DNA of 64,000 nucleotides, from assembly GCF_025060755.1 (NCBI RefSeq), contig NZ_JANYUY010000027.1, positions 39,974 through 103,973 on the forward strand, in the 5' to 3' direction. A program made the translations under genes and the position numbers. The notes beneath the pieces were generated by a model. It worked only from the letters and a program-made list of their open reading frames with translations, did not search any database and was not told the DNA's origin. Positions 52,555 to 60,045 of the stretch are shown here, one piece after another; the first letter of the stretch is position 1, and each line of letters opens with the position of its first letter. The stretch comes from Paenibacillus doosanensis (GTDB lineage Bacteria > Bacillota > Bacilli > Paenibacillales > NBRC-103111).

Positions 52555-53229
52555 CTACCGGCCTGCATTATGAAAATAGCCGATCAATTGATCGAGGCTC
52601 AGATCGAGCATGGAGTTCAGCCGCATATCGTATGCCTCGAAGCGAAGCGGCCTCGTCAAGTCGTTGGGCACAATGACGGTATGGAGTCCGGCCGCTTTGG
52701 CCGCCGCCGCTCCATTCGGCGAATCCTCGAAGGCAACGGCTTCCGCCGAGCCGATATTCAGCCGCGCCAGCGCCTTGATATACAGCTCGGGGTCCGGCTT
52801 CACGCGGACGGCGTCTTCGTGGGTGAGGATACAGTCGAACTGCTCCGTGAGCTTCAGCTGCTCCAGATTGGGCATGACCCAATCCAGCGGAGCGCTGGAT
52901 ACAAGCCCCGTGAGCAGCCCGAGCCGCTTGGCCGCGCTCAAATATTCCTCAACGCCGGGGCGGGCAAATTCATGCTCCATCAGCTGATCGTAGTAGCTCC
53001 TGCGCTCTCGCCTGGCCGTCTCCAGATCAAGCCCGGTCCGGCTGCCCATTCCTTGCAATAAATGGTCGTAAGGATTAAACGAATTCGCTTCTCCTCCGAT
53101 CCGCACGAGGTATCGTTCCAACGGCAGCTCGGCTCCATAGGCCCGATACAACATCCGAAACGATTCGTACTCCTTCGTTTCCGTATCGCGAATTAGTCCG
53201 TCGAAGTCAAATAATACGGCCCGAATCAT
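52555..53229 (-). CDS. HAD superfamily hydrolase (beta-phosphoglucomutase-like phosphatase)
   Basis: About 224 residues. Motif I is LFDFDGLIRDTE (nucleophile Asp, acid Asp), a helical cap follows, then TGLVSSAPLDWV, and motif III/IV VAFEDSPNGAAAAKAAG. The C1-cap arrangement matches the PGMB/YhcW group of sugar-phosphate phosphatases. AAAGGG lies seven bases before the ATG at 53229. Substrate is not deducible. Adjacent genes show no clear functional link. Confidence 0.88.
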   Translation of the reverse strand: MIRAVLFDFDGLIRDTETKEYESFRMLYRAYGAELPLERYLVRIGGEANSFNPYDHLLQGMGSRTGLDLETARRERRSYYDQLMEHEFARPGVEEYLSAAKRLGLLTGLVSSAPLDWVMPNLEQLKLTEQFDCILTHEDAVRVKPDPELYIKALARLNIGSAEAVAFEDSPNGAAAAKAAGLHTVIVPNDLTRPLRFEAYDMRLNSMLDLSLDQLIGYFHNAGR

Positions 53230-53388
53230 CCTATCACCCTTTATCACATTATCAAATTACTGCTTTAATTAGTTAAAATATCGCAGCATACGGATTATTA
53301 TATTCCCCTTTCCATCATCTGTAAAGAACGGCGTCGCGAAACAAGCGGCTTTCAGTCTGTTGTATAGCCGATGAAACCACCAGCCGGT

Positions 53389-53643
53389 TTACGGGCGCGT
53401 TCGCTCTTCCAGCTCGGCCAGATAGCGGTAAGCTTCCTCATTCGTCTGCCCGCACATGTCCGGCGACGGCTGCAGGCTGCCGCAAACCGCCGGACGCTCC
53501 GGCTTACCGAACAGCGTGCATCGATTATCGTCCGTCAGCTGGATGCAGCGTACCCCGGCAGGCTTGCCTTTCGGCATGCCGGGAATCGGCGATGAAATCG
53601 ATACGGCAATACAGCATGCGGCACATCCCAAACGGCATTCCAT
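53389..53643 (-). CDS. YkgJ family cysteine cluster protein
   Basis: 84 residues with eight cysteines, including CRLGCAACC near the N terminus and later VRCIQLTDDNRCTLFG and PAVCGSLQPSPDMCG. The spacing matches the YkgJ cysteine-cluster family, thought to bind zinc or an Fe-S cluster. Role unknown. Small, soluble, apparently monocistronic. Confidence 0.85.
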   Translation of the reverse strand: MECRLGCAACCIAVSISSPIPGMPKGKPAGVRCIQLTDDNRCTLFGKPERPAVCGSLQPSPDMCGQTNEEAYRYLAELEERTRP

Positions 53644-53756
53644 GGTCGGTTCGCTCCCTTGTTCGCAATATCGGCTTTCGCAGCGTTACTGCGCTGGCGT
53701 TGGTATCATTAAGCCATTGTTCGTCCGGTAAGTCAAGCGGGCAGCCTGCCCGACAA

Positions 53757-53802
53757 GAAAAAGCTTAACCGCTCTTCCCACAGGGAAGAACGATTAAGCT
53801 TG
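53757..53802 (-). terminator. Terminator of the tyrosine phosphatase gene
   Basis: An 18-bp imperfect stem AAGCTTAA...TCTTCCC / GGGAAGA...TTAAGCTT with a 4-base loop is followed on the minus strand by TTTTTC. Confidence 0.88.
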
Positions 53803-53814
53803 AAATGACGGTTA

Positions 53815-54291
53815 TTAAATGCTCTCCTGCTCGCGGATAAAGGCGAGCAGGTTATCGCAGCCGGCGCTGACCAGCTCGAATACTTCTTCAAAATTCCCGG
53901 TATAATACGAATCGGGCACATCGCTTCGCCCGCTAGGCGGGACGAAATCGAGCAGCTTCTTCAGCACGGCGCGGTGCTCCTGCCCGCTCCCCGGCAAAAC
54001 CCGCAGATTATCGATATTGCTGGAATCCATAGCGATAATGTAGTCGAACGACTCGAAGTCGGCCGCTGTCGTCTGCCTGGCGCGAATGCCCGCATAATCG
54101 ATACCGTTGCGCTGCAAAATGCGGCGCGTTCCTTCATGAGGAGGTTGTCCGACGTGCCAGCTTCCGGTTCCCGCCGAATCGGCGGCAATCCGGTCCTCAA
54201 GCCCGGCTTCCTTCACCTTGCTGCGAAACACCGCTTCCGCCATCGGCGACCGGCAAATATTGCCCAAGCATACGAATAACACCCGGATCAT
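53815..54291 (-). CDS. Low molecular weight protein-tyrosine-phosphatase
   Basis: About 158 residues. The P-loop VCLGNICRSPMAEA (CX5R, Cys near residue 8) and the late DSYYTG loop with the general-acid Asp define the class; the usual DPYY is DSYY here. These enzymes dephosphorylate protein tyrosines (YwlE acts on phosphoarginine, so that is the alternative). AGGTG precedes the ATG at 54291. It starts 15 bases after the aminotransferase stop, in the same direction, so the two are probably co-transcribed. Confidence 0.9.
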   Translation of the reverse strand: MIRVLFVCLGNICRSPMAEAVFRSKVKEAGLEDRIAADSAGTGSWHVGQPPHEGTRRILQRNGIDYAGIRARQTTAADFESFDYIIAMDSSNIDNLRVLPGSGQEHRAVLKKLLDFVPPSGRSDVPDSYYTGNFEEVFELVSAGCDNLLAFIREQESI

Positions 54292-54305
54292 GGAATTCAC
54301 CTGTC

Positions 54306-55397
54306 TTACGAAAGAATCGCTTTCTGCTGAACTTCGACCATCCAGCTGAACGGATCTTCCTGAGCCCCTTGCTGAATGGAGGTCAGCGTGTCGTACAGCT
54401 TCTGCGACAGCTCGCCGGTATGTCCTCCGTTGATCAGCATTTGATGTCCGTTCCAGTACAAATCGCCGATCGGCGAGATGACCGCGGCCGTACCTGTGCC
54501 GAACGCTTCCTCCAGCGTCCCGTTCGTGTACGCCTCGTAAATTTCATCGATGCTGATTTGACGCTCAACCACAGGAACATTCCAATGCTTGAGCAATTGG
54601 ATCATCGAATTTCTCGTAATGCCGTCGAGAATGCTGCCGTTCAATTCCGGCGTATAGACAGTGCCTCCGATTTTGAAGAACACGTTCATACTGCCTACTT
54701 CTTCGATATATTTTTGATGAACGCCGTCCAGCCAGAGCACCTGCGAATAGCCTTTGCTGGTCGCTTCCTCTTGGGCTTTCAAGCCGCCCGCGTAGTTGCC
54801 GGCCGTCTTCGCGTTGCCTGTACCGCCTCTAACCGCGCGCACATAGTCGGATTCGACATAAATTTTAACCGGATGAATGCCTTCGGCGTAATAAGCACCG
54901 ACAGGAGACATAATGATCATGAAGTGGTAGTTATGCGACGGCGCAACCCCGAGCGTTGCTTGGGTAGCGATAACGAACGGGCGAATGTACAGCGAATTGC
55001 CTTCTTGCGAAGGTACCCAGTCCTGATCGACCAGAATCAGCTGCTTCAGCGCTTCCAGAGCCAGTTCTCCGTCGACATCCGGAATGCTCAAGCGGGAATT
55101 GGAACGATTCAAACGCAAGAAGTTTTGTTCGGGACGGAAAAGCAAGATACGGCCGTCCGCCGCTCTGTACGCTTTGAGCCCCTCGAACACCGTTTGGCCG
55201 TAATGAAACACTTTGGCCGCAGGGTCCATCATGATCGGCTGGTAAGGAATGATACGCGGATTAATCCAGCCTTTTCCCTCTTCATAATCCATAATAAACA
55301 TATGATCGGTAAAATATTTGCCGAAACCGAGCTGATTTTCATCCGGTTTTTGCTTTGGAGCGGTAGTGCGTTCGATTTTGATAGAGTTAGCTGTCAT
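54306..55397 (-). CDS. ilvE: Branched-chain amino acid aminotransferase
   Basis: 363 residues, PLP fold type IV, long-form BCAT. Catalytic Lys lies in GGTGNAKTAGNYAGGLKAQ, with QVLWLDGVHQKYIEEVGSMN and GTGTAAVISPIG, the conserved cofactor and substrate loops. It interconverts leucine, isoleucine and valine with their 2-oxo acids in the cytoplasm. GGGGATG precedes the ATG. It is divergent from a LysR gene whose operator may be the dyad at 55488. Paenibacillus often has two such genes; symbol given for the enzyme class. Confidence 0.93.
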   Translation of the reverse strand: MTANSIKIERTTAPKQKPDENQLGFGKYFTDHMFIMDYEEGKGWINPRIIPYQPIMMDPAAKVFHYGQTVFEGLKAYRAADGRILLFRPEQNFLRLNRSNSRLSIPDVDGELALEALKQLILVDQDWVPSQEGNSLYIRPFVIATQATLGVAPSHNYHFMIIMSPVGAYYAEGIHPVKIYVESDYVRAVRGGTGNAKTAGNYAGGLKAQEEATSKGYSQVLWLDGVHQKYIEEVGSMNVFFKIGGTVYTPELNGSILDGITRNSMIQLLKHWNVPVVERQISIDEIYEAYTNGTLEEAFGTGTAAVISPIGDLYWNGHQMLINGGHTGELSQKLYDTLTSIQQGAQEDPFSWMVEVQQKAILS

Positions 55398-55487
55398 TCC
55401 GATACATCCCCTTATGAAAAATACTTATTTAGTTGAATCGTATCACTTGATTAGGTATATTAAAAATATCTGTTTTATGGGGTTCCC

Positions 55488-55502
55488 ATACCTTTTAGGT
55501 AT
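55488..55502. promoter_or_regulatory. ATACC-N5-GGTAT dyad, candidate LysR operator
   Basis: ATACCTTTTAGGTAT is a perfect dyad with a 5-base spacer, between the divergent ilvE and LysR genes and 20 bases before the LysR start. An AGGTAT half-site recurs at 55453-55458. Confidence 0.4.
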
Positions 55503-55522
55503 CACCAAACTTGGAGGCTATT

Positions 55523-56422
55523 ATGGATATTCGACAAATGCGCTATTTTCTCGCTATTGCCAGGGAAGGGCAAATTACGCGAGCGGCCAAGGTGCTCAAT
55601 ATGGAGCAGCCCCCCCTCAGCCGTCAATTGAAGTTAATGGAGCAAGAACTGAACGTCACTCTCTTCGACCGCAACGGGAATAAGCTCAGCCTGACACATG
55701 CCGGCGAACTGCTCCAGCAAAAGGCCGAGAAGCTGCTCCAGCAATTCGACGAGGCGATTCAGGAGGTTAGGGAGCTGGAGGAAGGCATGCAAGGCATGCT
55801 CTCGATCGGTTCCGTCGTCTCCTGCATCTCGCTTCTGCCCAAAGGCATCGAGCTGTTCCGCGCCAAATATCCCGAGGTCACCTTCAAAATATTGGAAGGC
55901 GATCATTTCCTGCTCGGCTATCATCTGGAGAAGCGCAATATCGAGCTGGTCGTTGCGCGGCTGCCGTTCGAGTCCGCCTCCGAAACGAACTTTTCGGTCC
56001 TTAAGCTGCCCTCGGACCCTTTCGTGGCGGTAATCCCGCGGCAGTGGAGCAGCGATCCGCACAAAGAAACGATGCATGTGCAGGAGCTCGCTCAGTTTCC
56101 TCTGCTGACGCTGAAGACGGACAAAACGACGGGACTGCATGAGAAAGTCATGAACGAATGCAAGCGGCACGGCTTCGAGCCGCAGGTCATTTGCGAATGC
56201 TCCAGCGTCGCGATTATTATGGCCCTCGTGGAAGCAGGCATCGGGATTACCGTATTCCCGAAGTCCGTCATGGCTTCGTTCCCTCTGCCGAACATTCAGG
56301 TGCTGACGCTCGTCGACGCCGATTTTCAATCGGAGGTCGGCCTTCTCTGGCTGAAGGACCGCTACTTGTCCAAGAGCGCACGCCATTTTATCGATATTTT
56401 CTCCGAAAACTTGCCTTTGTAA
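55523..56422 (+). CDS. LysR family transcriptional regulator divergent from ilvE
   Basis: 299 residues. MDIRQMRYFLAIAREGQITR begins the helix-turn-helix (RAAKVLNMEQPPLSRQLKLM, then LFDRNGNKLSLTHAG), with the effector domain after ~90. The ATG at 55523 has GGAGG at 5-6 bases; an ATG at 55511 lies inside that ribosome site and is rejected. It probably regulates the divergent aminotransferase gene, though a distant target is possible. No ligand prediction. Confidence 0.9.
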   Translation: MDIRQMRYFLAIAREGQITRAAKVLNMEQPPLSRQLKLMEQELNVTLFDRNGNKLSLTHAGELLQQKAEKLLQQFDEAIQEVRELEEGMQGMLSIGSVVSCISLLPKGIELFRAKYPEVTFKILEGDHFLLGYHLEKRNIELVVARLPFESASETNFSVLKLPSDPFVAVIPRQWSSDPHKETMHVQELAQFPLLTLKTDKTTGLHEKVMNECKRHGFEPQVICECSSVAIIMALVEAGIGITVFPKSVMASFPLPNIQVLTLVDADFQSEVGLLWLKDRYLSKSARHFIDIFSENLPL

Positions 56423-56480
56423 TGAACGGCGCGGACAATTCGCCCGAAAATCGACTTCAACCGAGCTGCTGCAAGCAGTT

Positions 56481-56807
56481 CTAGCTTCTGGGCGCCCACA
56501 GCATGACGGATACGCCGACGATACAGATTGCGGCGCCGAGCCAATCGTACAGATCCGGCGTCTTGCGGTCGACGAGCCATCCCCATAGCACAGCCATCAC
56601 GACAAAAACGCCGCCGTAGGCCGCGTACACCCGCCCAAAGCTCGGAAAGCTTTGCAGCGTAGGCAAAATACCGTACAGGACAAGGATCAAGCTGCCCGCA
56701 ATGCCATACCCTACCGGTTTGGATTCTTTAAGCCACAGCCATACGAGGTAGCCGCCCCCGATTTCGGCCAAACCGGCCAGTATGAATAAGATGATCGCCA
56801 ACAGCAT
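56481..56807 (-). CDS. YnfA family membrane protein (UPF0060)
   Basis: 108 residues, four spans, small multidrug resistance-like. The sequence [20 protein letters not shown] and [22 protein letters not shown] is the YnfA signature. The family is proposed to transport small molecules; E. coli YnfA is implicated in efflux. It converges on the LysR gene and lies close to the guanidine-riboswitch SMR pair, but is on the other strand and not under that switch. Confidence 0.92.
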   Translation of the reverse strand: MLLAIILFILAGLAEIGGGYLVWLWLKESKPVGYGIAGSLILVLYGILPTLQSFPSFGRVYAAYGGVFVVMAVLWGWLVDRKTPDLYDWLGAAICIVGVSVMLWAPRS

Positions 56808-56940
56808 GGATGCGCTCCTTTCCTATCGACATAGCTTCATCTTAATGGAAAGCGTCACGAATTGGCAAGCTTCGGCAAGCTATTGCTTATTGCGCCATCG
56901 TGCGCTATGATTAAAGGAATTGTTCGGATTAATTTCATAT

Positions 56941-57040
56941 CGACGTTTTCTAGGGTTCCGCAGCTTGCTTGCAGCCGGCTGGCCTGGTCCGAGAGAAAAC
57001 GCGCATAGCTTTTAGAAGCTTGCGTACACGGAGGGACAAA
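56941..57040 (+). promoter_or_regulatory. Guanidine-I (ykkC) riboswitch aptamer
   Basis: Conserved blocks TCTAGGGTTCCG, CTGGTCCGAGAG and ACACGGAGGGA appear in order with stems between them, the ykkC class consensus. Guanidinium binding would favour the antiterminated form and turn on the two SMR exporters. Confidence 0.93.
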
Positions 57041-57080
57041 AGCCCGGGAGGATATCTACCGATATCTTTCCGGGCTTTTG
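57038..57080 (+). terminator. Expression-platform terminator of the guanidine-I riboswitch
   Basis: AAAAGCCCGG/CCGGGCTTTT stem with an inner GATATC/GATATC hairpin, ending in TTTT. It directly overlaps the aptamer's 3' end, as expected for a transcriptional ON switch. Confidence 0.88.
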
Positions 57081-57136
57081 TCTCGTCTTGGGAATCCTAG
57101 TCCCAAGCAGCATTTTACAAAGGAGCTGTCGTTGTT

Positions 57137-57484
57137 ATGAATCGAAATTGGTGGATGGTGTTTATTGCAGGCTTGTTCGAAATCGCCTGGGTGATCGGCT
57201 TGAAGCATTCGCATCATGCGCTGGCTTGGTGCGGTACGGCGGCCGCCGTGCTGATCAGCATGGACCTGCTCATCCGCGCCTCCAAGCGGCTGCCCGTCGG
57301 CACGGCGTATGCCGTGTTTACGGGGATCGGCACGACCGGCACCGTCGTAACGGAGATGCTGTTCTTCGGCGAGCCGTTCCGCATCGCCAAGCTGCTGCTT
57401 ATTCTTCTGCTGATCGGCGGCGTTATCGGTTTGAAGATGATTACGAAACCGGCCAAAGACGGCCAAGGCCAAGGAGGCGTGTAA
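57137..57484 (+). CDS. ykkC: SMR guanidinium exporter subunit (YkkC/Gdx-like)
   Basis: 115 residues, four spans. MVFIAGLFEIAWVIGLKHSH carries the membrane Glu14-type residue used for coupling, and GTAYAVFTGIGTTGTVV is the SMR core motif. It belongs to the Gdx branch that exports guanidinium with protons. Controlled by the upstream guanidine-I riboswitch and followed after three bases by a second SMR gene, so a heterodimer like YkkCD is expected. AAAGGAG lies upstream of the ATG. Confidence 0.9.
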   Translation: MNRNWWMVFIAGLFEIAWVIGLKHSHHALAWCGTAAAVLISMDLLIRASKRLPVGTAYAVFTGIGTTGTVVTEMLFFGEPFRIAKLLLILLLIGGVIGLKMITKPAKDGQGQGGV

Positions 57485-57487
57485 ATC

Positions 57488-57802
57488 ATGGCATGGATTG
57501 CGCTTATTCTCGCCGGGCTATGTGAAATCGTCGGCGTATCCGGCATTAGTAAAGTGAACCGCAAAAAATCGCTCTCTTCTTATGTTACTCTCGTCGGAGG
57601 CTTCCTGCTAAGCTTGTTCTTCTTGTCCGTAGCGATGAAATCGATCTCTATGGGAACCGCCTACGCTGTCTGGACCGGCATCGGCACCGTCGGCAGCGCG
57701 CTGCTCGGCATGCTGCTTTACGGGGAGTCGAAGGAATGGAAGCGGCTGTTGTTCATTGCGATGGTGCTTGTGGCCGCCGTCGGATTGAAGCTTATTTCCT
57801 GA
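57488..57802 (+). CDS. ykkD: SMR guanidinium exporter subunit (YkkD/Gdx-like)
   Basis: 104 residues, four spans. ALILAGLCEIVGVSGISKVN has the conserved membrane Glu, and GTAYAVWTGIGTVGSALLG the SMR signature. Second half of the paired guanidinium exporter; its ribosome site AAGGAGG lies inside the end of the first gene. The terminator at 57912-57933 closes the unit. Confidence 0.9.
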   Translation: MAWIALILAGLCEIVGVSGISKVNRKKSLSSYVTLVGGFLLSLFFLSVAMKSISMGTAYAVWTGIGTVGSALLGMLLYGESKEWKRLLFIAMVLVAAVGLKLIS

Positions 57803-57907
57803 TAATCAGCCGGAGTCCAATTAGCGCTGCGATGTCCGCTAAGGAAGTCAAATACTCGTCGAAGCTTCCACTTCGAAACACGCTTCCCGATTTAAGGCTT
57901 GATAGCA

Positions 57908-57940
57908 ACAAAAGAGCGGCTCCCGCCGCTCTTCCCGTTT
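57908..57940. terminator. Bidirectional terminator between ykkD and the EamA gene
   Basis: AAGAGCGGC/GCCGCTCTT 9-bp perfect stem. T-runs occur on both sides (GTTTTC on plus, TTTTGTTG on minus). Confidence 0.85.
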
Positions 57941-57953
57941 TCCGCGCCTTTAT

Positions 57954-58928
57954 TTAATTCACCTGCACCGCCGCGGAAGCGACCGATTTCCCGTCCTGCT
58001 GCCGCGACAAATAAAACAGCATAAACCAGATCAATACGAAGCCTACGATTTGCGCGAATGTGATGCCTTGATGGAAGACCACCCAGTTCACCAGCACGCC
58101 GACCGCCGGAAAAAACAGCTCAGCCAGCGTAGCGTAAGACGCCTTCGTGCCGGAGAGCCCGCGGTAATACAGCAGCAGGCTGAGCAGTCCGGGCAAAAAT
58201 GCTTGCAGCAGCAAATTGACGGATACGCCGAACCAATCGCCGGTTTGAGCGGGCCAATGCCAGCTGTCGCCGTTCACCCAGGTTGTGGCCAATAGCAGCG
58301 GCAGCGCCAGAAGAAACCGCAGCGCCGTAACGGTTTCGAACGGCATTTTATCGAGCAATAGCCGTCCCATCACGGTCGAACCGCCCCACAGCGCCGCTGC
58401 TCCGATGGACAATAATCCGCCGGCTACGCCGAAGCTGGATGCGCCGTCGAAAGGAAACGACGCCCCGAACGTAAGCAAATACGTCCCGGCCAGCGCCATG
58501 ATCACGACGATGAAGAAGCGTCCCGGCAGCAGCTCCTTGAGAATCCATCTGGCCATCAAGATTGCAAACAGCGGCTGAAGCTTCTGCAGCAGCAGCACCC
58601 CGTTCAGATTGCCGTGAGCGAAAGCGGAGGTAAACATGATCGTTGCAATGGCCGAGCCGCCCCAGGAGATGAACAGCAGCGCCGCGATATGCTTCCACGT
58701 CAGTCCTTTTAACGTTTTGCGGTATATCCATAATACCGGTACGGAATAAACCATCAGCAGCACATGCTCCAGGAGCACGATTTGCGACGATGTGAAAAAT
58801 TTCAGCAGCAAAATCCGGAATAAGGGGTCCACACCCCATAAAGCGGCACCCAGCGCGATAAGCCACACGCCGCTGCGGGTCCCTGCCCCGGCATGTTCAG
58901 ATGATTGAGATGATAACGTACGTTCCAT
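57954..58928 (-). CDS. EamA/DMT transporter under FMN riboswitch, predicted flavin transporter
   Basis: 324 residues, ten spans in two EamA repeats (GVWLIALGAALWGVDPLFRI and GLLSIGAAALWGGSTVMGRL). EamA proteins move many metabolites. Here the gene lies directly behind an FMN riboswitch and its terminator, so riboflavin or an FMN precursor is the most likely substrate, by analogy with RibN of other bacteria. AGGAGG lies upstream of the ATG. The alternative is efflux of a flavin-related compound. Function from context, not from the family itself. Confidence 0.8.
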   Translation of the reverse strand: MERTLSSQSSEHAGAGTRSGVWLIALGAALWGVDPLFRILLLKFFTSSQIVLLEHVLLMVYSVPVLWIYRKTLKGLTWKHIAALLFISWGGSAIATIMFTSAFAHGNLNGVLLLQKLQPLFAILMARWILKELLPGRFFIVVIMALAGTYLLTFGASFPFDGASSFGVAGGLLSIGAAALWGGSTVMGRLLLDKMPFETVTALRFLLALPLLLATTWVNGDSWHWPAQTGDWFGVSVNLLLQAFLPGLLSLLLYYRGLSGTKASYATLAELFFPAVGVLVNWVVFHQGITFAQIVGFVLIWFMLFYLSRQQDGKSVASAAVQVN

Positions 58929-58977
58929 AATCTTGAACCTCCTTTATTTTGAAAAGGAAGCTTCGAAAAGAAGTCAG

Positions 58978-59007
58978 CCCCGTTACCAAATAAAAATGAT
59001 AACGGGG
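58978..59007 (-). terminator. Expression-platform terminator of the FMN riboswitch
   Basis: CCCCGTTATC/GGTAACGGGG stem with a T-rich loop, then CTGACTTCTTTTC on the minus strand. It lies between the aptamer and the EamA start, as in transcription-attenuating FMN switches. Confidence 0.75.
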
Positions 59008-59079
59008 CATAAGAAAACAGGCATGTCTCCAAGCCGTTTTTTTCACAAAGAAAACAACGCACTCGAAAAGCAAGCTCGT

Positions 59080-59233
59080 TCTGACCTTCTCCCATCCGGA
59101 CTGTACCGTCGGCCTTGGATTTTCACCAAATCAGTCGCCTGAAACCGTCTTAAAGCGGTATCTGACGAGTCGCGGGCTTGAAGCTGCAAGCAGCCTTTCA
59201 CCGCCGGTCGGGAATTTCACCCTGCCCCGAAGA
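59080..59233 (-). promoter_or_regulatory. FMN riboswitch (RFN element)
   Basis: The minus strand reads CTTCGGGGCAGGGTGAAATT, CCCGACCGGCGGTGA, later AAGCCCGCGA, GGCCGACGGTACAGTCCGGA and TGGGAGAAGGTCAG, the RFN consensus blocks in order. FMN binding would terminate transcription before the EamA gene. Confidence 0.95.
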
Positions 59234-59480
59234 TCCTTATTCAATTAGTTTGCATTTTATCACACGATTCGACATTACACAAGATACTAACTTAAAATTA
59301 GTTAGTGATTTTTCGTTGTATGCGGATACAAACCAAAGGACAAGGAATATGAGAATACAACGCCGAATAAGGAAATGGATTCATTTTACAGATATAACAT
59401 GAACGGTTATCTCGGTTAGCTCGTTTGTTCGCTGAGCGAAATGGATTCAAAACGGTTAAAAAAATTCGGGTGGTGTTATA
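59234..59480. other. Low-GC intergenic stretch before the Nudix gene
   Basis: AT-rich segment between the FMN riboswitch promoter side and the TTG-started Nudix gene. It holds the divergent promoters; no RNA gene, repeat or small reading frame was recognised. Confidence 0.4.
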
Positions 59481-59996
59481 TTGAACTCAAGCGAGAAATG
59501 GCATCGTCATTTAGGCGCATACGGGATTTGTGTATTTGAAGAAAAACTATTAGTCATCCAAAAGGGCAACGGTCCCTACGTTGGGCGATATGATCTTCCT
59601 GGAGGCACGATTGAACCTAATGAAACGGTAACGGAAGCCGTAAAAAGAGAGTTTATTGAAGAAACGGGAATTACCGTAAATATCCGGAGAAATCTCGGTG
59701 TTTGCGATTTTCTAATCCCTTACGAACTCCCCAGAAGAGGCACTACGCATATTCATCATGTTGCCGTTATTTATTTGGTCGAGCACATCTCTGGAGCAGC
59801 AATCGAGAATCCGCAAAAATTCGAAGGGCAGGATTCTTTAGGGGCGTGCTGGGTACAAATCAACGACATCCATTCTGCTAATTCCTCTCCCCTGGTTATG
59901 CAAGCAAAAGAATGGCTAAAGACGGGACAATTGCCGTTTGAATCTCAGCGGTTGGATGACTGGATCAAAAAAACGCCCGCACCTCCCCATCCATAA
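59481..59996 (+). CDS. Nudix hydrolase
   Basis: 171 residues. The Nudix box is complete: GGTIEPNETVTEAVKREFIE followed by ETGI, with all glutamates in place. Relatives hydrolyse nucleoside diphosphates linked to X, often housecleaning or ADP-ribose. The start is a TTG with GGGTGGTG upstream. The gene and its 5' region are noticeably richer in A and T than the neighbours, suggesting separate acquisition. It converges on the MATE gene. Substrate unknown. Confidence 0.9.
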   Translation: MNSSEKWHRHLGAYGICVFEEKLLVIQKGNGPYVGRYDLPGGTIEPNETVTEAVKREFIEETGITVNIRRNLGVCDFLIPYELPRRGTTHIHHVAVIYLVEHISGAAIENPQKFEGQDSLGACWVQINDIHSANSSPLVMQAKEWLKTGQLPFESQRLDDWIKKTPAPPHP

Positions 59997-60045
59997 CATC
60001 AGGAAGATTACGAGCGATAAATTTGAACTCCTATCGGGGCCAAAG

